37,643 bases of DNA from Streptomyces albidochromogenes. Its GTDB lineage: Bacteria; Actinomycetota; Actinomycetes; Streptomycetales; Streptomycetaceae. Positions within the stretch are counted from its first letter, which is position 1. Each line of letters begins with the position of its first letter. The stretch covers positions 1 to 37,643 of the forward strand of contig NZ_VBVX01000024.1 in assembly GCF_005981925.1 (NCBI RefSeq). Reading direction: 5' to 3'. The notes under the pieces are model-generated. The model had not been told where the DNA came from and ran no database searches. It saw nothing but the letters and a program-made list of their open reading frames with translations. Positions 5,659 through 15,165 of the stretch are shown here, piece by piece. The position numbers were made by a program, and so were the translations under genes.

Positions 5659-7385
5659 CCACCATGGGATTCGTGGAGGAAGAGCTCGCCCAGATGTGGG
5701 CCGAGCTGCTGGACACCGCCGGTGCGACGGTCGGCCCGGAGTCGGGGTTCACCGCTCTCGGGGGCGGGGCGGACGCGGCGCGGCTGCTCGCCGTCCGTAT
5801 CGACGAGGAACTCGGCGCGCGGGTCGCGGCGGACGCACTGCTGGGCGCGGACACGCTCGCGGGCATGGCCCGCCTGGTGCGCGAGGCCATGGAGCGTGCC
5901 ATGGAGCGGGCCGGGGCCGGCCGGGCCGCGGCGGGCTCGGCTCCCGCCGGGCCCCGGGCCTGCGCCCGGCGGGAGCGGCCCGAGCTGTCGTTCGCCCAGC
6001 AGCGGCTGTGGTTCATGCAGCAGATCGACCCCGAGACCACCCTCTACAACGTGCCGACCGTGCTGCACCTGCGCGGCGGCTTGGACCGGGCCGCCCTCGG
6101 CCGCGCCCTCGACGCGCTCGTAGCCCGCCACGAGGTGCTGCGGACGATGTACGACGCCCCGTCCGGCCGCCCGTACCAGGTGATCCGGGACCCGGAGCCG
6201 CTGGACCTGCCGTACACGGACCTGTCCGGCGCCGCCGACCCGGCGGGCGAGGCGGAGCGCCTCGCGGCCGAGGAGGCCGCCACCGTCTTCGACCTGGCCG
6301 CGGGGCTGCCGCTGCGGGCCCGGCTGGTGCGGGTCGGCGCGCGGGCGTACCGGCTGCTGGTGACGTTCCACCACATCGCCATCGACGGCTGGTCGGTGGA
6401 GGTCTTCTTCCGCGAGCTGGGGCGGCTCTACGGCGGCGAAGCCCTCGCCGACGTGACCCTGCACTACGCCGACTACGCGTGCTGGCAGCGCGAGCGGCTC
6501 CAGGGCGAGACCCTGGACGCGCTCGTCGGGCACTGGCGCGGGGCGCTGGGGGACGACCCGAAAGCGCTCGCCGTGCCGACCGACCGGCCGCGCGGCGCCA
6601 CCCGGAGCTTCCGGGGCGCCGTCGCGACCCGCGAGCTGTCGCCCGAACTCACCGCGCGGCTGCGGGAGTTCAGCCGCCGCGAGCGGGTCACTCCGTACAT
6701 GACCCTGTTCGCCGGGCTGCACACGCTCCTCGCCGGCTGGTCGGGGGCGACCGACATCACCGTCGGCACCCCGGTCGCGGGCCGGGACCGGCCGGAACTC
6801 CAGGAGCTGGTCGGCTGCCTGATCAACATGGTGCCGGTACGGGTGCGGCTGGACGGCGGCCCCGGCTTCCGGGAGCTGCTGACACGCGTCCGCGCGGCGG
6901 TGCTCGACGCGTCCGCGCACCAGGAGCTGCCCTTCGACAAGCTGGTCGAGGCGCTGGTGTCCCGGCGCAGCCGTGACTTCCTGCCGGTCTTCCGGGTGAT
7001 GTTCAGCTTCCTCAAGGAACGGCCGGAGCCCGTCTTCGCCGGGCTCGACGGATGCTCCCTGGACCTCACCGGCCCGCAGGACACCGCGAAGTACGACCTG
7101 AGCCTGTACGCGCAGGAACGCGGCGCCGGCCTCGCGCTGACCCTCGAGTACGACACCGACCTGTTCGGGCCGGACACCCCGGCCGCCCTGCTGGCCGCCT
7201 ACGAGCACACGCTGCGCGAGGCGACGGCCCGCCCGGACACCCCGGTGCCGGAGCTCGCCGCGGCCCGGTTCCCCTCCGGCCCGCACGCCCCGGCCGGCCC
7301 GCGGGGGCCGCACAACCCGCACCGCACGCAGAACCCCACCGGCACCGAGTCCGGCACTGAGAGGAACACCCACCGTGACCGTTGA
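5655..7385 (+). CDS. NRPS, inactive carrier domain plus condensation domain (T*-C)
   Basis: Protein of 576 residues. Residues about 8-75 have the shape of a carrier domain but the phosphopantetheine motif L-G-G-x-S reads L-G-G-G-A: the Ser position is Ala39, so no arm can be attached. Residues about 110-540 are a full condensation domain: L-S-F-A-Q-Q-R-L-W, active-site F-H-H-I-A-I-D-G near residue 240, then the latch and floor-loop regions. The C-terminal tail (after about 545) is rich in Pro, His and Thr and looks unstructured. There is no A domain; the next gene supplies A-T, so the two proteins probably form one split module. The dead carrier may be a relic of a longer protein or a docking platform. 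Confidence 0.9.
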   Translation: MTTMGFVEEELAQMWAELLDTAGATVGPESGFTALGGGADAARLLAVRIDEELGARVAADALLGADTLAGMARLVREAMERAMERAGAGRAAAGSAPAGPRACARRERPELSFAQQRLWFMQQIDPETTLYNVPTVLHLRGGLDRAALGRALDALVARHEVLRTMYDAPSGRPYQVIRDPEPLDLPYTDLSGAADPAGEAERLAAEEAATVFDLAAGLPLRARLVRVGARAYRLLVTFHHIAIDGWSVEVFFRELGRLYGGEALADVTLHYADYACWQRERLQGETLDALVGHWRGALGDDPKALAVPTDRPRGATRSFRGAVATRELSPELTARLREFSRRERVTPYMTLFAGLHTLLAGWSGATDITVGTPVAGRDRPELQELVGCLINMVPVRVRLDGGPGFRELLTRVRAAVLDASAHQELPFDKLVEALVSRRSRDFLPVFRVMFSFLKERPEPVFAGLDGCSLDLTGPQDTAKYDLSLYAQERGAGLALTLEYDTDLFGPDTPAALLAAYEHTLREATARPDTPVPELAAARFPSGPHAPAGPRGPHNPHRTQNPTGTESGTERNTHRDR

Positions 7386-9261
7386 CCCAATGGCCGCGCC
7401 CGCGCCGGGGACCATCGACGCGTGGTTCGCGCGGCAGGCCGCCGACCGCGGCGACGCCGTCGCCGTGACCGGCCGCGACGGCCGGCTGACCTACCGAGAG
7501 CTGGAGCGCGACGCCAACCGGCTGGCGCACCACCTGCGCACCCTCGGCGTCGGCCCCGAAGTGCCGGTCGCCGTGTCCGTGGAGCGCACCACGACCCTGG
7601 TGACGGCCCTGCTCGCGGTGCTGAAGGCCGGCGGCGCGTACGTGCCGCTGGACCCCTCGGCCCCCGACGAGCGGCTGCGCTTCACCCTCGCCGACGCGGG
7701 CGCCGGCGTCCTGCTGACCGACGACGCCGGACGCGGCCCGCGCGCCGCGCACACCGTGCTGACCGGCCCCGGCGGCGCCGACCTGTCGGCGTACCCGCAG
7801 ACCGCGCCCGAGAACCCCGGCACCGGCCCGGCGAGTCTCGCGTACGTCATCTACACCAGCGGTTCGACCGGCACCCCCAAGGGCGTCATGATCGAGCACC
7901 GCAATGTGACGGGCCTGCTCACCGGGGTCCGGGACCGGTTCGGTTTCGGTCCCAGCGACGTGTGGTCGATGTGCGCGTCCGCCGCGTTCGACGTGTCCGT
8001 GTGGGAGATGTGGGGCGCCCTGCTGCACGGCGGCCGCCTCGTCGTCGTACCGGACGACGTGCGCCGCTCCCCGCAGGACCTGCACGCGCTGCTGCGCCGC
8101 GAGGGCGTCACCGTCCTCAACCAGACGCCGGCCGCCTTCCGCCAGCTCGTCCGGTACGAGGAGGAGCACGACGGCCCCGGGTCCCCGGCCGAACTGGCGC
8201 TGCGGCTCGTGGTCTTCGCCGGGGAGGCGCTGGCGCCCGAGACGCTGCGGCCGTGGATCGCCCGGCACGGCGACCGGACGCCGGTGCTGGTCAACATGTA
8301 CGGGATCACCGAGACCACCGTGCACTCGACCTGTCGCCGGATGACCTCGGCCGACCTCGAAGGCGCGGCGGGCAGCATGATCGGCGGCCCGATCGGCGGC
8401 TGGACCATGGACGTGCTCGGCGCGGACGGCGAGCGGGTCGCCGGCGGCGAGGCCGGTGAGCTGTACGTCGGCGGCGCGGGTGTGGCCCGCGGCTACCTGG
8501 GCCGCCCCGCCCTGACCGCCGAGCGCTTCCTGCCCGACCCGGACGCGGCCGTGCCCGGGGCGCGCCGGTACCGCTCGGGCGACAGCGCCCGGCGCGCGGC
8601 CGGCGGCGACCACGAGTACCTGGGCCGCCTGGACCACCAGGTGAAGATCCGCGGCTACCGCGTCGAGCTCGGCGAGATCGAGAACGCGCTCACCCGCCAC
8701 CCCGCCGTCCGCGACACCGTCGTGGTCGTCGACCGGGACGCGGCGGGGGACCCGCGCCTGGCCGCCTACTGGGTGGCCGCCGCCGGAGCGCCGGCCGGCC
8801 CCTCCGAACTGCGTGAGCACCTGGCCCTGACCCTGCCCGAGTACATGCTGCCGAACGTGTACGTGACGCTCGACCGGCTGCCGCTGACCCCCAACGGCAA
8901 GGTCGACCGGCGTGCGCTGCCCGCTCCCGACGTGGTACGCCCGGAGCTGGACGCGGAGTTCGCGGCGCCCGCCACCCCCGTCGAGAAGGCCCTCGCCGAC
9001 ATCTGGGCCGACGTGCTCTCGGTGGACCGGGTCGGCCTCGACGACGACTTCTTCGAACTCGGCGGCCACTCCATGCTCGCCACCCAGGCCGTCGCCCTCA
9101 CCAAGGAACGGCTCGGCGTCGCCGCGACGCTGCGGCTGTTCTTCGACCGGCCGACGGTACGGGAACTCGCGAGCGCCCTCGACGAACTGCTCGCCGCACC
9201 GCACGACACCGGCGCCGACAGCCGGTCCGCATCCCACCCGCACGGGGAGAAGAACGCATGA
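7375..9261 (+). CDS. NRPS A-T didomain, threonine-like specificity
   Basis: Protein of 628 residues. The A domain has intact core motifs: Y-T-S-G-S-T-G-T-P-K-G near residue 160, M-Y-G-I-T-E-T-T, and P-N-G-K-V-D-R with the catalytic Lys. Read against the phenylalanine-activating GrsA, the pocket residues are D-V-W-N-V-A-M-V-H-K, very close to the classic threonine code D-F-W-N-I-G-M-V-H-K, so threonine or a near relative is expected. The carrier domain (about 540-610) has a proper L-G-G-H-S-M. The GTG start at 7375 has GAGAGGAA upstream and overlaps the T*-C gene by 11 bases. Together the two make one C/A-T module. The next protein is a PKS, so the aminoacyl chain is probably passed to its ketosynthase. 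Confidence 0.92.
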   Translation: MTVDPMAAPAPGTIDAWFARQAADRGDAVAVTGRDGRLTYRELERDANRLAHHLRTLGVGPEVPVAVSVERTTTLVTALLAVLKAGGAYVPLDPSAPDERLRFTLADAGAGVLLTDDAGRGPRAAHTVLTGPGGADLSAYPQTAPENPGTGPASLAYVIYTSGSTGTPKGVMIEHRNVTGLLTGVRDRFGFGPSDVWSMCASAAFDVSVWEMWGALLHGGRLVVVPDDVRRSPQDLHALLRREGVTVLNQTPAAFRQLVRYEEEHDGPGSPAELALRLVVFAGEALAPETLRPWIARHGDRTPVLVNMYGITETTVHSTCRRMTSADLEGAAGSMIGGPIGGWTMDVLGADGERVAGGEAGELYVGGAGVARGYLGRPALTAERFLPDPDAAVPGARRYRSGDSARRAAGGDHEYLGRLDHQVKIRGYRVELGEIENALTRHPAVRDTVVVVDRDAAGDPRLAAYWVAAAGAPAGPSELREHLALTLPEYMLPNVYVTLDRLPLTPNGKVDRRALPAPDVVRPELDAEFAAPATPVEKALADIWADVLSVDRVGLDDDFFELGGHSMLATQAVALTKERLGVAATLRLFFDRPTVRELASALDELLAAPHDTGADSRSASHPHGEKNA

Positions 9262-12200
9262 CGTACGAGACGGATCTGCCACTGCCCGAGCAGGCCGTGG
9301 CCATCATCGCGATGAGCGGCCGCTTCCCGGGCGCCGCGGATGTCGACGAGCTGTGGCGCACCGTGGCGGCGGGCGAGGAGGGACGCACCTCCTACACCGA
9401 CGAGGAGCTGGCCGCCGCCGGGGTGCCCGAGCAGCTGCTGAACGACCCGGCCTATGTGAAGTCCGGCTTCCCGGTGGACGGGTTCGACCGCTTCGACGCC
9501 GACTTCTTCGGCGTCACCCGGTCCGAGGCCGAACTCATGGACCCGCAGCACCGGTTGCTCCTGGAGACCGCCTGGCAGGCGCTGGAGCGGGCCGGTTACC
9601 CGGCGAGGACCTTCGAGGGGCGTACCGGTGTGTTCGCCGGCACCTCGGGCAGCGGCTACCTCCAGGAGCGGATCGCGCGCGGCGGGGCCGAGGGCCGGAT
9701 CTCGGACGAGATCCAGGTCGCGATCGGCAACGACCCCGGGATGCTGGCGCTGCGGGTCTCGTACAAGCTCGGTCTGACCGGGCCCAGTTTCACCGTGCAG
9801 AGCGCGTGTTCCTCGTCGCTGGTGACGGTCCACCTCGCCGTGCAGTCCCTGCTCAGCCGCGAGTCCGACCTGGCGCTGGCGGGCGGGGTCGCGGTCCGCG
9901 CTTTCGAGCCGCGCGGTTACCGGTACGAGGAGGGGGCGATCCTCTCGACGGACGGCCACTGCCGCCCGTTCGACGCCGACGCGTCCGGCACCGTCTCCGG
10001 TGACGGGGTGGCCCTGGTCGTCCTCAAGCGGCTGGAGGACGCCGTCGCCGACGGCGACCACATCCACGCGGTGATCCGGGGCAGCGCCGTCAACAACGAC
10101 GGCTCCGCGAAGATCGGCTTCACCGCCCCGTCCCCGCACGGCCAGGCCGAGGTGATCACCGAGGCGCTCGCGGTCGCCGGGGTCGAGCCCCGCACCGTCC
10201 AGTACGTCGAGGCGCACGGCACCGCGACCCCGCTCGGCGACCCGATCGAGGTCCAGGCGCTCACCGAGGCGTTCGGCCCCGACGCGCCCGCTGGGTCGGT
10301 CCACCTGGGCTCCGTGAAGTCCAACGTCGGCCACCTCGACGCGGCGGCCGGAGTCACCGGCCTCATCAAGGCGGCCCTGGCGCTGGAGCACCGCTTCATC
10401 CCGCCGACCGCACACTTCCGCAGCGCCAACCCGCGACTCGCCCTCGACAAGGGGCCGTTCACGGTCGACGGCGAGGGCGTGCCGTGGCCCGCGACGGAGC
10501 AGCCGCCGCGCGCCGGCGTGAGCGCCTTCGGCATCGGCGGCACCAACGCGCACGTGATCCTCGAAGCGGCCCCGGTGCTCCCGCCGGCGGAGCGGGAAAC
10601 CGACGCCGCCGACTGGCAGGTGCTGCCCCTGTCGGCCCGTACGCCGCAGGCCCTCGACGCCGCCGCCGCGCGCCTCGCGACGGCCCTCACGGCGCAGGAG
10701 GCCGGGCCGGACGCCGGGCTCGCCGACGCCGCGTACACCCTGCAACTGGGACGCGCCGCCTTCCCGTACCGCCGTACCGTCGTCGCGAACGACCGCGCCG
10801 CCGCGGCCGCCGCCCTGGAGCGGCCCGCCGCCGCCGGGGAGCCGGCGCGCGACGAGGCGCCGGACGTGGTGTTCGTCTTCCCGGGCCAGGGCGCCCAGTA
10901 CGCCGGCATGGGCGCGCAGCTGTACCGCACCGAGCCGGTGTTCCGCGACGCGCTCGACCGCTGCGCCGAGCTCCTGCTGCCCCACCTCGGCTGGGACGTA
11001 CGCGACGTGGCCTTCGCCACCGACGGCGACGAGGCGAAGGAGCGGCTGCGGCAGACCCTCTACACCCAGCCGACCGTCTTCAGCGTCGACTACGCCGTCG
11101 CGCGGCTGCTCATGTCGTGGGGCGTGCGCCCCGCCGCGATGACCGGGCACAGCCTCGGCGAGCTCGTATCGGCCTGCCTGGCGGGCGTGTTCAGCCTGGA
11201 GGACGCGCTGCGCGTGGTCGCCCGCCGCGCCGCGCTCATGCAGGACCTGGCGCCCGGCCGGATGCTGTCGGTCCTGCTGGACGAGGCGGCCCTGACCAAG
11301 GCGCTGGACGGACTGACGGCGACGATCGCCGCCGTCAACGCGCCGGCCTCCTGCGTCGTCGCCGGCACGCCCGAGGAGGTCGCCGAGGCCCGCCGCGTCC
11401 TGGAGGCCCAGGGGGTGTCCGTACGGGAGCTGGAGACCTCGCACGCCTTCCACACCGCGCTGGTCGAGCCGGCGCTGCCCGGCCTCGCCGAAGTGCTGCG
11501 TTCGGTGCGGCTGAACACGCCGCAGATCCCCTTCCTGTCCAACGTGACGGGCACCTGGATCACCGACGAGCAGGCCACCGACCCCGACTACTGGGTGTCC
11601 CACACCCGCGAGCCGGTCCGCTTCTCCGACGGCATCACCGCGCTCGCCGAGCGCGGGGACGACGTGCTGCTCGTCGAGGCCGGTCCGGGCAGCCAGCTGA
11701 GCGGTCTCGTACGGATCCACCCGGAGCCGTCGCCCGTCGTCACCCTGCTGCGCAGGCCGCGCGGCGAGGAGGACTCCGCCGAGGCCCGCACCGTCCGCGA
11801 GGGCCTTGCCGAGCTGTGGCGGCACGGTGCGGACGTCGACTGGGCCGCCCTGCACGGCGACCGGGCCCGCCGCCGGGTGCCGCTGCCCGCCTACCCCTTC
11901 GAGGGCCGCTCCTACCTGCTGCCGAAGCCGCAGGCCGCCGCCGGGAACGTGCGCACCGACCCCGAGCGGTGGACGTACGCCCCGGTCTGGCACCGCGCGC
12001 CGCTCCCGCGGGACGCCGCCGCCGCGGTGGAGGGACCGCTCAGCTGGCTGGTCCTCGCGGACGACACCGGTCTCACCGACGCCCTGACGGCCGCCCTGCG
12101 CGAGCGGGGCCACACCGTCACCACCGTGCGCAGGGCGGCGGCGTACGCCCGCACCTCCGCGCACGGCTTCGACGCCGACCCGGCGGACGCCGGCCACCTC

Positions 12201-13892
12201 GGCCAGGTGATCCGCGAGCTGCGGCAGACGGGCGCGGCCCCCGACCGGGTGGTGCACGCCTGGTCCGTCACGGGCTCGGCGGACGGCGGGGACGCGGTAC
12301 GCCGCTACACCACCGGCCTGGACACCGGGTTCCACAGCCTGGTGTCCCTCGCCCAGGCGCTCGGCGAGAGCGGCGAGGACCGCCCGGTGCGGATCGACGT
12401 CCTCACCGACAGCCTCCAGGACGCGTACGGCACAGCCGTGGTCCGGCCCGAGCGCGCCACCCTGTACGGCGCGGTCACCGTGCTGCCGCAGGAGTACGCG
12501 TGGCTGACCTGCCGCGCCGTCGACGTCGTCCTGCCCGCCACCGACGCCGACCGCACCCGCCTCACCGCGCAGCTCGGCGCCGAACTCGCCGGTGCGGGGC
12601 GCGAGAACCTCGTCGCCTACCGGGGAGCCCAGCGGCTCCTGCGGGCCTTCGCGCCGGTCGAGCTGGACGCCGTACCCACGGGGCGGGCCTGGCGCGAGGG
12701 CGCCGGGTACCTCGTCACCGGCGTGTCCGGCGAGACCGGGCTGCTGTTCGCCGAGCAGATCGCCGCGAGCGGGGCCAGGGCCGTGCTAGTCGGCGACCCG
12801 GCCTTCCCGGCCGAGAGCGAGTGGGACGCCTGGCAGAGCGGGGTGGCGGGTGACGACGAGCGAGTGCGGTGCCGCGTCGCGCGGCTCGCCGCGCTGCGCG
12901 CCGCGCACCCCGAAGCCGTCGTCTACCGCGCCGCCGATCTGGCCGACCCCGGTGAGGCGCGCGCCACGGTCGAGGAGGCGCGGACCGTGCTGGGCGCTGT
13001 CAACGGCGTACTGCACCTGGCCGACGCCCGGGGCTCGGGCCTGACTGCGCTCAAGGCGCGGGAAGACTTCGACGCCGTCCTCGCGGCGCGGGTGAGATCG
13101 ACGCTGCTCCTCGACGAGCTGCTGGCCGGGGACGGGCTCGATTTCTTCCTGACCGCCTCCGCCACCACCGGCATCGTCGGCGGCTTCGGCCAGGCCGAGA
13201 ACTGCGCGGCGTCGGTGTTCCTCGACGCCTTCGCCCAGGCGGCCACCGCCGCCGGGCGGCCCACCGTCACCGTCGACTGGTCGCAGTGGGACTGGGACGA
13301 CTGGTTCGAGCAGCAGATGGCGGGACTGCCCGAGGTGCGGGAGCTGTACGAGCGGCTGCGCCTGTCCCAGGGCGTCCCGGCCGCCGACGGCCTGGCGCTG
13401 GCCCGCGCCGCCCTGTCCGGCGGGCTGCCGCAGGTCGTGGTCTCCAAGGCCGACTTCCAGGACGTACTGGCCGACCAGTCCGGGCTGACGGCGACCTCGT
13501 TCACCGACTCGCTCGGCGGCGGCCGGGGGCGCGGCGACGACGACTGGGACCCGGCCACGGTGTGGCCGGACGACGAACTCGCCCAGTCCGTCGCCCGGGT
13601 GTGGCACGAGATGCTCGGCGTCTCCCCGATCGGACCCGGCGACGACTTCTACGACTTGGGCGGCAACTCGCTGTTCGCCATCCAGATCGTCGGCCGGCTG
13701 CGGCAGGCCCACGGCGACTTCCCGATGAGCGCCGTCTTCGAGGCGCCGACCGTCCCGGGGCTCGCCGCCGCGATCCGCTCCCACCAGGCCGAATCGATCG
13801 GTCTGGACGAGTTCGAGGCACTGCTGCGCGAGGTCGAGAGCCTCTCCGCCGGCGAGGCCGAGGCAAAGCTGAAGGGTGACGACCATGTCTGA
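9258..13892 (+). CDS. Type I PKS module KS-AT-KR*-T with inactive ketoreductase
   Basis: Protein of 1544 residues. KS (about 10-435): active Cys in Q-S-A-C-S-S-S-L near 184, and both His motifs (E-A-H-G-T-A-T, S-N-V-G-H-L). AT (about 535-830): G-H-S-L-G-E near 631 and H-A-F-H near 729, the malonyl-CoA signature. The region about 890-1400 is a ketoreductase fold that keeps T-G-V-S-G-E-T-G, but the catalytic Tyr of the usual G-Q-x-x-Y-x-A-A-N is Asn1315, the following Asn is Ser, and the usual Lys is Arg1278. It should not reduce, so the unit stays a beta-ketone. The carrier (D-L-G-G-N-S-L, Ser near 1470) is intact. No DH, ER or methyltransferase. It joins an NRPS upstream to an NRPS downstream. 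Confidence 0.93.
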   Translation: MTYETDLPLPEQAVAIIAMSGRFPGAADVDELWRTVAAGEEGRTSYTDEELAAAGVPEQLLNDPAYVKSGFPVDGFDRFDADFFGVTRSEAELMDPQHRLLLETAWQALERAGYPARTFEGRTGVFAGTSGSGYLQERIARGGAEGRISDEIQVAIGNDPGMLALRVSYKLGLTGPSFTVQSACSSSLVTVHLAVQSLLSRESDLALAGGVAVRAFEPRGYRYEEGAILSTDGHCRPFDADASGTVSGDGVALVVLKRLEDAVADGDHIHAVIRGSAVNNDGSAKIGFTAPSPHGQAEVITEALAVAGVEPRTVQYVEAHGTATPLGDPIEVQALTEAFGPDAPAGSVHLGSVKSNVGHLDAAAGVTGLIKAALALEHRFIPPTAHFRSANPRLALDKGPFTVDGEGVPWPATEQPPRAGVSAFGIGGTNAHVILEAAPVLPPAERETDAADWQVLPLSARTPQALDAAAARLATALTAQEAGPDAGLADAAYTLQLGRAAFPYRRTVVANDRAAAAAALERPAAAGEPARDEAPDVVFVFPGQGAQYAGMGAQLYRTEPVFRDALDRCAELLLPHLGWDVRDVAFATDGDEAKERLRQTLYTQPTVFSVDYAVARLLMSWGVRPAAMTGHSLGELVSACLAGVFSLEDALRVVARRAALMQDLAPGRMLSVLLDEAALTKALDGLTATIAAVNAPASCVVAGTPEEVAEARRVLEAQGVSVRELETSHAFHTALVEPALPGLAEVLRSVRLNTPQIPFLSNVTGTWITDEQATDPDYWVSHTREPVRFSDGITALAERGDDVLLVEAGPGSQLSGLVRIHPEPSPVVTLLRRPRGEEDSAEARTVREGLAELWRHGADVDWAALHGDRARRRVPLPAYPFEGRSYLLPKPQAAAGNVRTDPERWTYAPVWHRAPLPRDAAAAVEGPLSWLVLADDTGLTDALTAALRERGHTVTTVRRAAAYARTSAHGFDADPADAGHLGQVIRELRQTGAAPDRVVHAWSVTGSADGGDAVRRYTTGLDTGFHSLVSLAQALGESGEDRPVRIDVLTDSLQDAYGTAVVRPERATLYGAVTVLPQEYAWLTCRAVDVVLPATDADRTRLTAQLGAELAGAGRENLVAYRGAQRLLRAFAPVELDAVPTGRAWREGAGYLVTGVSGETGLLFAEQIAASGARAVLVGDPAFPAESEWDAWQSGVAGDDERVRCRVARLAALRAAHPEAVVYRAADLADPGEARATVEEARTVLGAVNGVLHLADARGSGLTALKAREDFDAVLAARVRSTLLLDELLAGDGLDFFLTASATTGIVGGFGQAENCAASVFLDAFAQAATAAGRPTVTVDWSQWDWDDWFEQQMAGLPEVRELYERLRLSQGVPAADGLALARAALSGGLPQVVVSKADFQDVLADQSGLTATSFTDSLGGGRGRGDDDWDPATVWPDDELAQSVARVWHEMLGVSPIGPGDDFYDLGGNSLFAIQIVGRLRQAHGDFPMSAVFEAPTVPGLAAAIRSHQAESIGLDEFEALLREVESLSAGEAEAKLKGDDHV

Positions 13893-15165
13893 CGAGCAGT
13901 CGCGGACGAACGCCGACGAGTCCGAGGTCGCGCGAAGGCTCAAGGAGCGGCTGTCCTCGCTCTCCCCCGAGCAGCGCGCCGTACTGGAGCGGTCCCTGCG
14001 CGAGCGCAACGTCAAGGCGCCCTCCGCCGTGGACTCCGGTGCGAAGGCGGCGGCGAGGAGCGAGGCGCCCCGCCGCACCCGCAGGCCCGGCAGCACCATG
14101 GACTTCAGCCTGTTCTTCTTCTCCGGCGACGGTACGGCGAAGGGCCCCGGCAAGTACCAGCTGCTGCTCGACAGCGCCCGGCACGCCGACGCCAACGGCT
14201 TCGACGGCATCTGGGTCCCCGAGCGGCACTTCGTGGACTTCGGCGGCCTCTACCCGAACCCGTCGCTGCTGGCCTCCGCCATCGCCGTACTGACCGAGCA
14301 CATCCAGATCCGCGCGGGCAGCTGCGTCCTGCCCCTGCACCACCCGGTGCGGGTCGCCGAGGAGTGGGCGGTCGTCGACAACCTGTCCGGCGGGCGGGCC
14401 GCGATCTCGGCGGCCTCCGGCTGGCACCCGGACGACTTCCTCCTCGCGCCGGGCGACGGGCAGCAGCGCTACCCGCGCCGCAAGGACGAGATGTTCGAGT
14501 CGATCGACGCCGTCCAGCGGCTGTGGGCGGGCGAGAGCGTCGAGTTCCCGCGCGCTGACGGCTCCGCGCAGTCGGTACGCACGCTTCCGCGTCCGCTCCA
14601 GCCGAAGCTGCCGGTGTGGGTGTCGGCGCAGGGCAGCGTCGAGACGTTCGTACGGGCCGGGGAGATCGGCGCGTACGTCCTGACCGGGCTGGTCGCCCAG
14701 CGCCCGGCCGACCTGAAGGACAAGATCGTCGCCTACCGCGAGGCGCTCGCCGGGGCCGGGCACGACCCGGCCCAGGGGCGGGTCACCGCGATGGTGCACA
14801 CCTACGTGGGCTCCGACGACGACGAGGCCAGGGAGACGGTGCGGGGGCCGCTGACCGCGTACCTGAAGACCTTCCTGGAGCAGCAGGACAGCTTCGGCAG
14901 CGAGTTCTCCAAGCTGAACGACGCCGAGCGCGACGTCATGCTGAACGCCACCTTCGAGCGCTACTTCGACACGCTCGCGCTGCTGGGCACCCCCGACAAG
15001 TGCGAGTCCCTCATCGAGGACCTGGTGGACATCGGCGTCGACGAGGTCGCCTGCCTGGTCGACTTCGGGCTCGACCCCGGCCAGGTCCTCAAGGGCCTGG
15101 ACCACCTCACCGAACTCAAGAACCGCTACCGGCACCGGGGCGAGACCGAAGGAGAGCAGTCGTGA
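13885..15165 (+). CDS. Luciferase-like flavin monooxygenase, MupA/Atu6239 type
   Basis: Protein of 426 residues. Residues about 75-410 are a luciferase-like TIM barrel (D-F-S-L-F-F-F-S, G-F-D-G-I-W-V-P-E-R-H-F, P-N-P-S-L-L-A-S, R-A-G-S-C-V-L-P-L-H-H-P, S-G-W-H-P-D-D-F). This subgroup works on carrier-bound intermediates in NRPS-PKS lines, often as a fused domain, and needs reduced FMN, here probably from the reductase at 4274. An N-terminal helix (L-S-S-L-S-P-E-Q-R-A-V-L-E-R) closely resembles the start of the next NRPS (L-A-G-L-T-P-A-Q-R-A-L-L-D-R), which suggests docking. ATG 13885 with GAAGG upstream is preferred to GTG 13876. Likely reaction: hydroxylation next to the beta-ketone, or an oxygen insertion. 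The exact reaction is unknown. Confidence 0.9.
   Translation: MSDEQSRTNADESEVARRLKERLSSLSPEQRAVLERSLRERNVKAPSAVDSGAKAAARSEAPRRTRRPGSTMDFSLFFFSGDGTAKGPGKYQLLLDSARHADANGFDGIWVPERHFVDFGGLYPNPSLLASAIAVLTEHIQIRAGSCVLPLHHPVRVAEEWAVVDNLSGGRAAISAASGWHPDDFLLAPGDGQQRYPRRKDEMFESIDAVQRLWAGESVEFPRADGSAQSVRTLPRPLQPKLPVWVSAQGSVETFVRAGEIGAYVLTGLVAQRPADLKDKIVAYREALAGAGHDPAQGRVTAMVHTYVGSDDDEARETVRGPLTAYLKTFLEQQDSFGSEFSKLNDAERDVMLNATFERYFDTLALLGTPDKCESLIEDLVDIGVDEVACLVDFGLDPGQVLKGLDHLTELKNRYRHRGETEGEQS

Noticed and set aside
8766..12335. Open frame of over 1100 codons on the minus strand
   Set aside because: Antisense to A-T and PKS genes with clear domains; a product of high GC in codon third positions, with low-complexity His/Gly/Arg translation.
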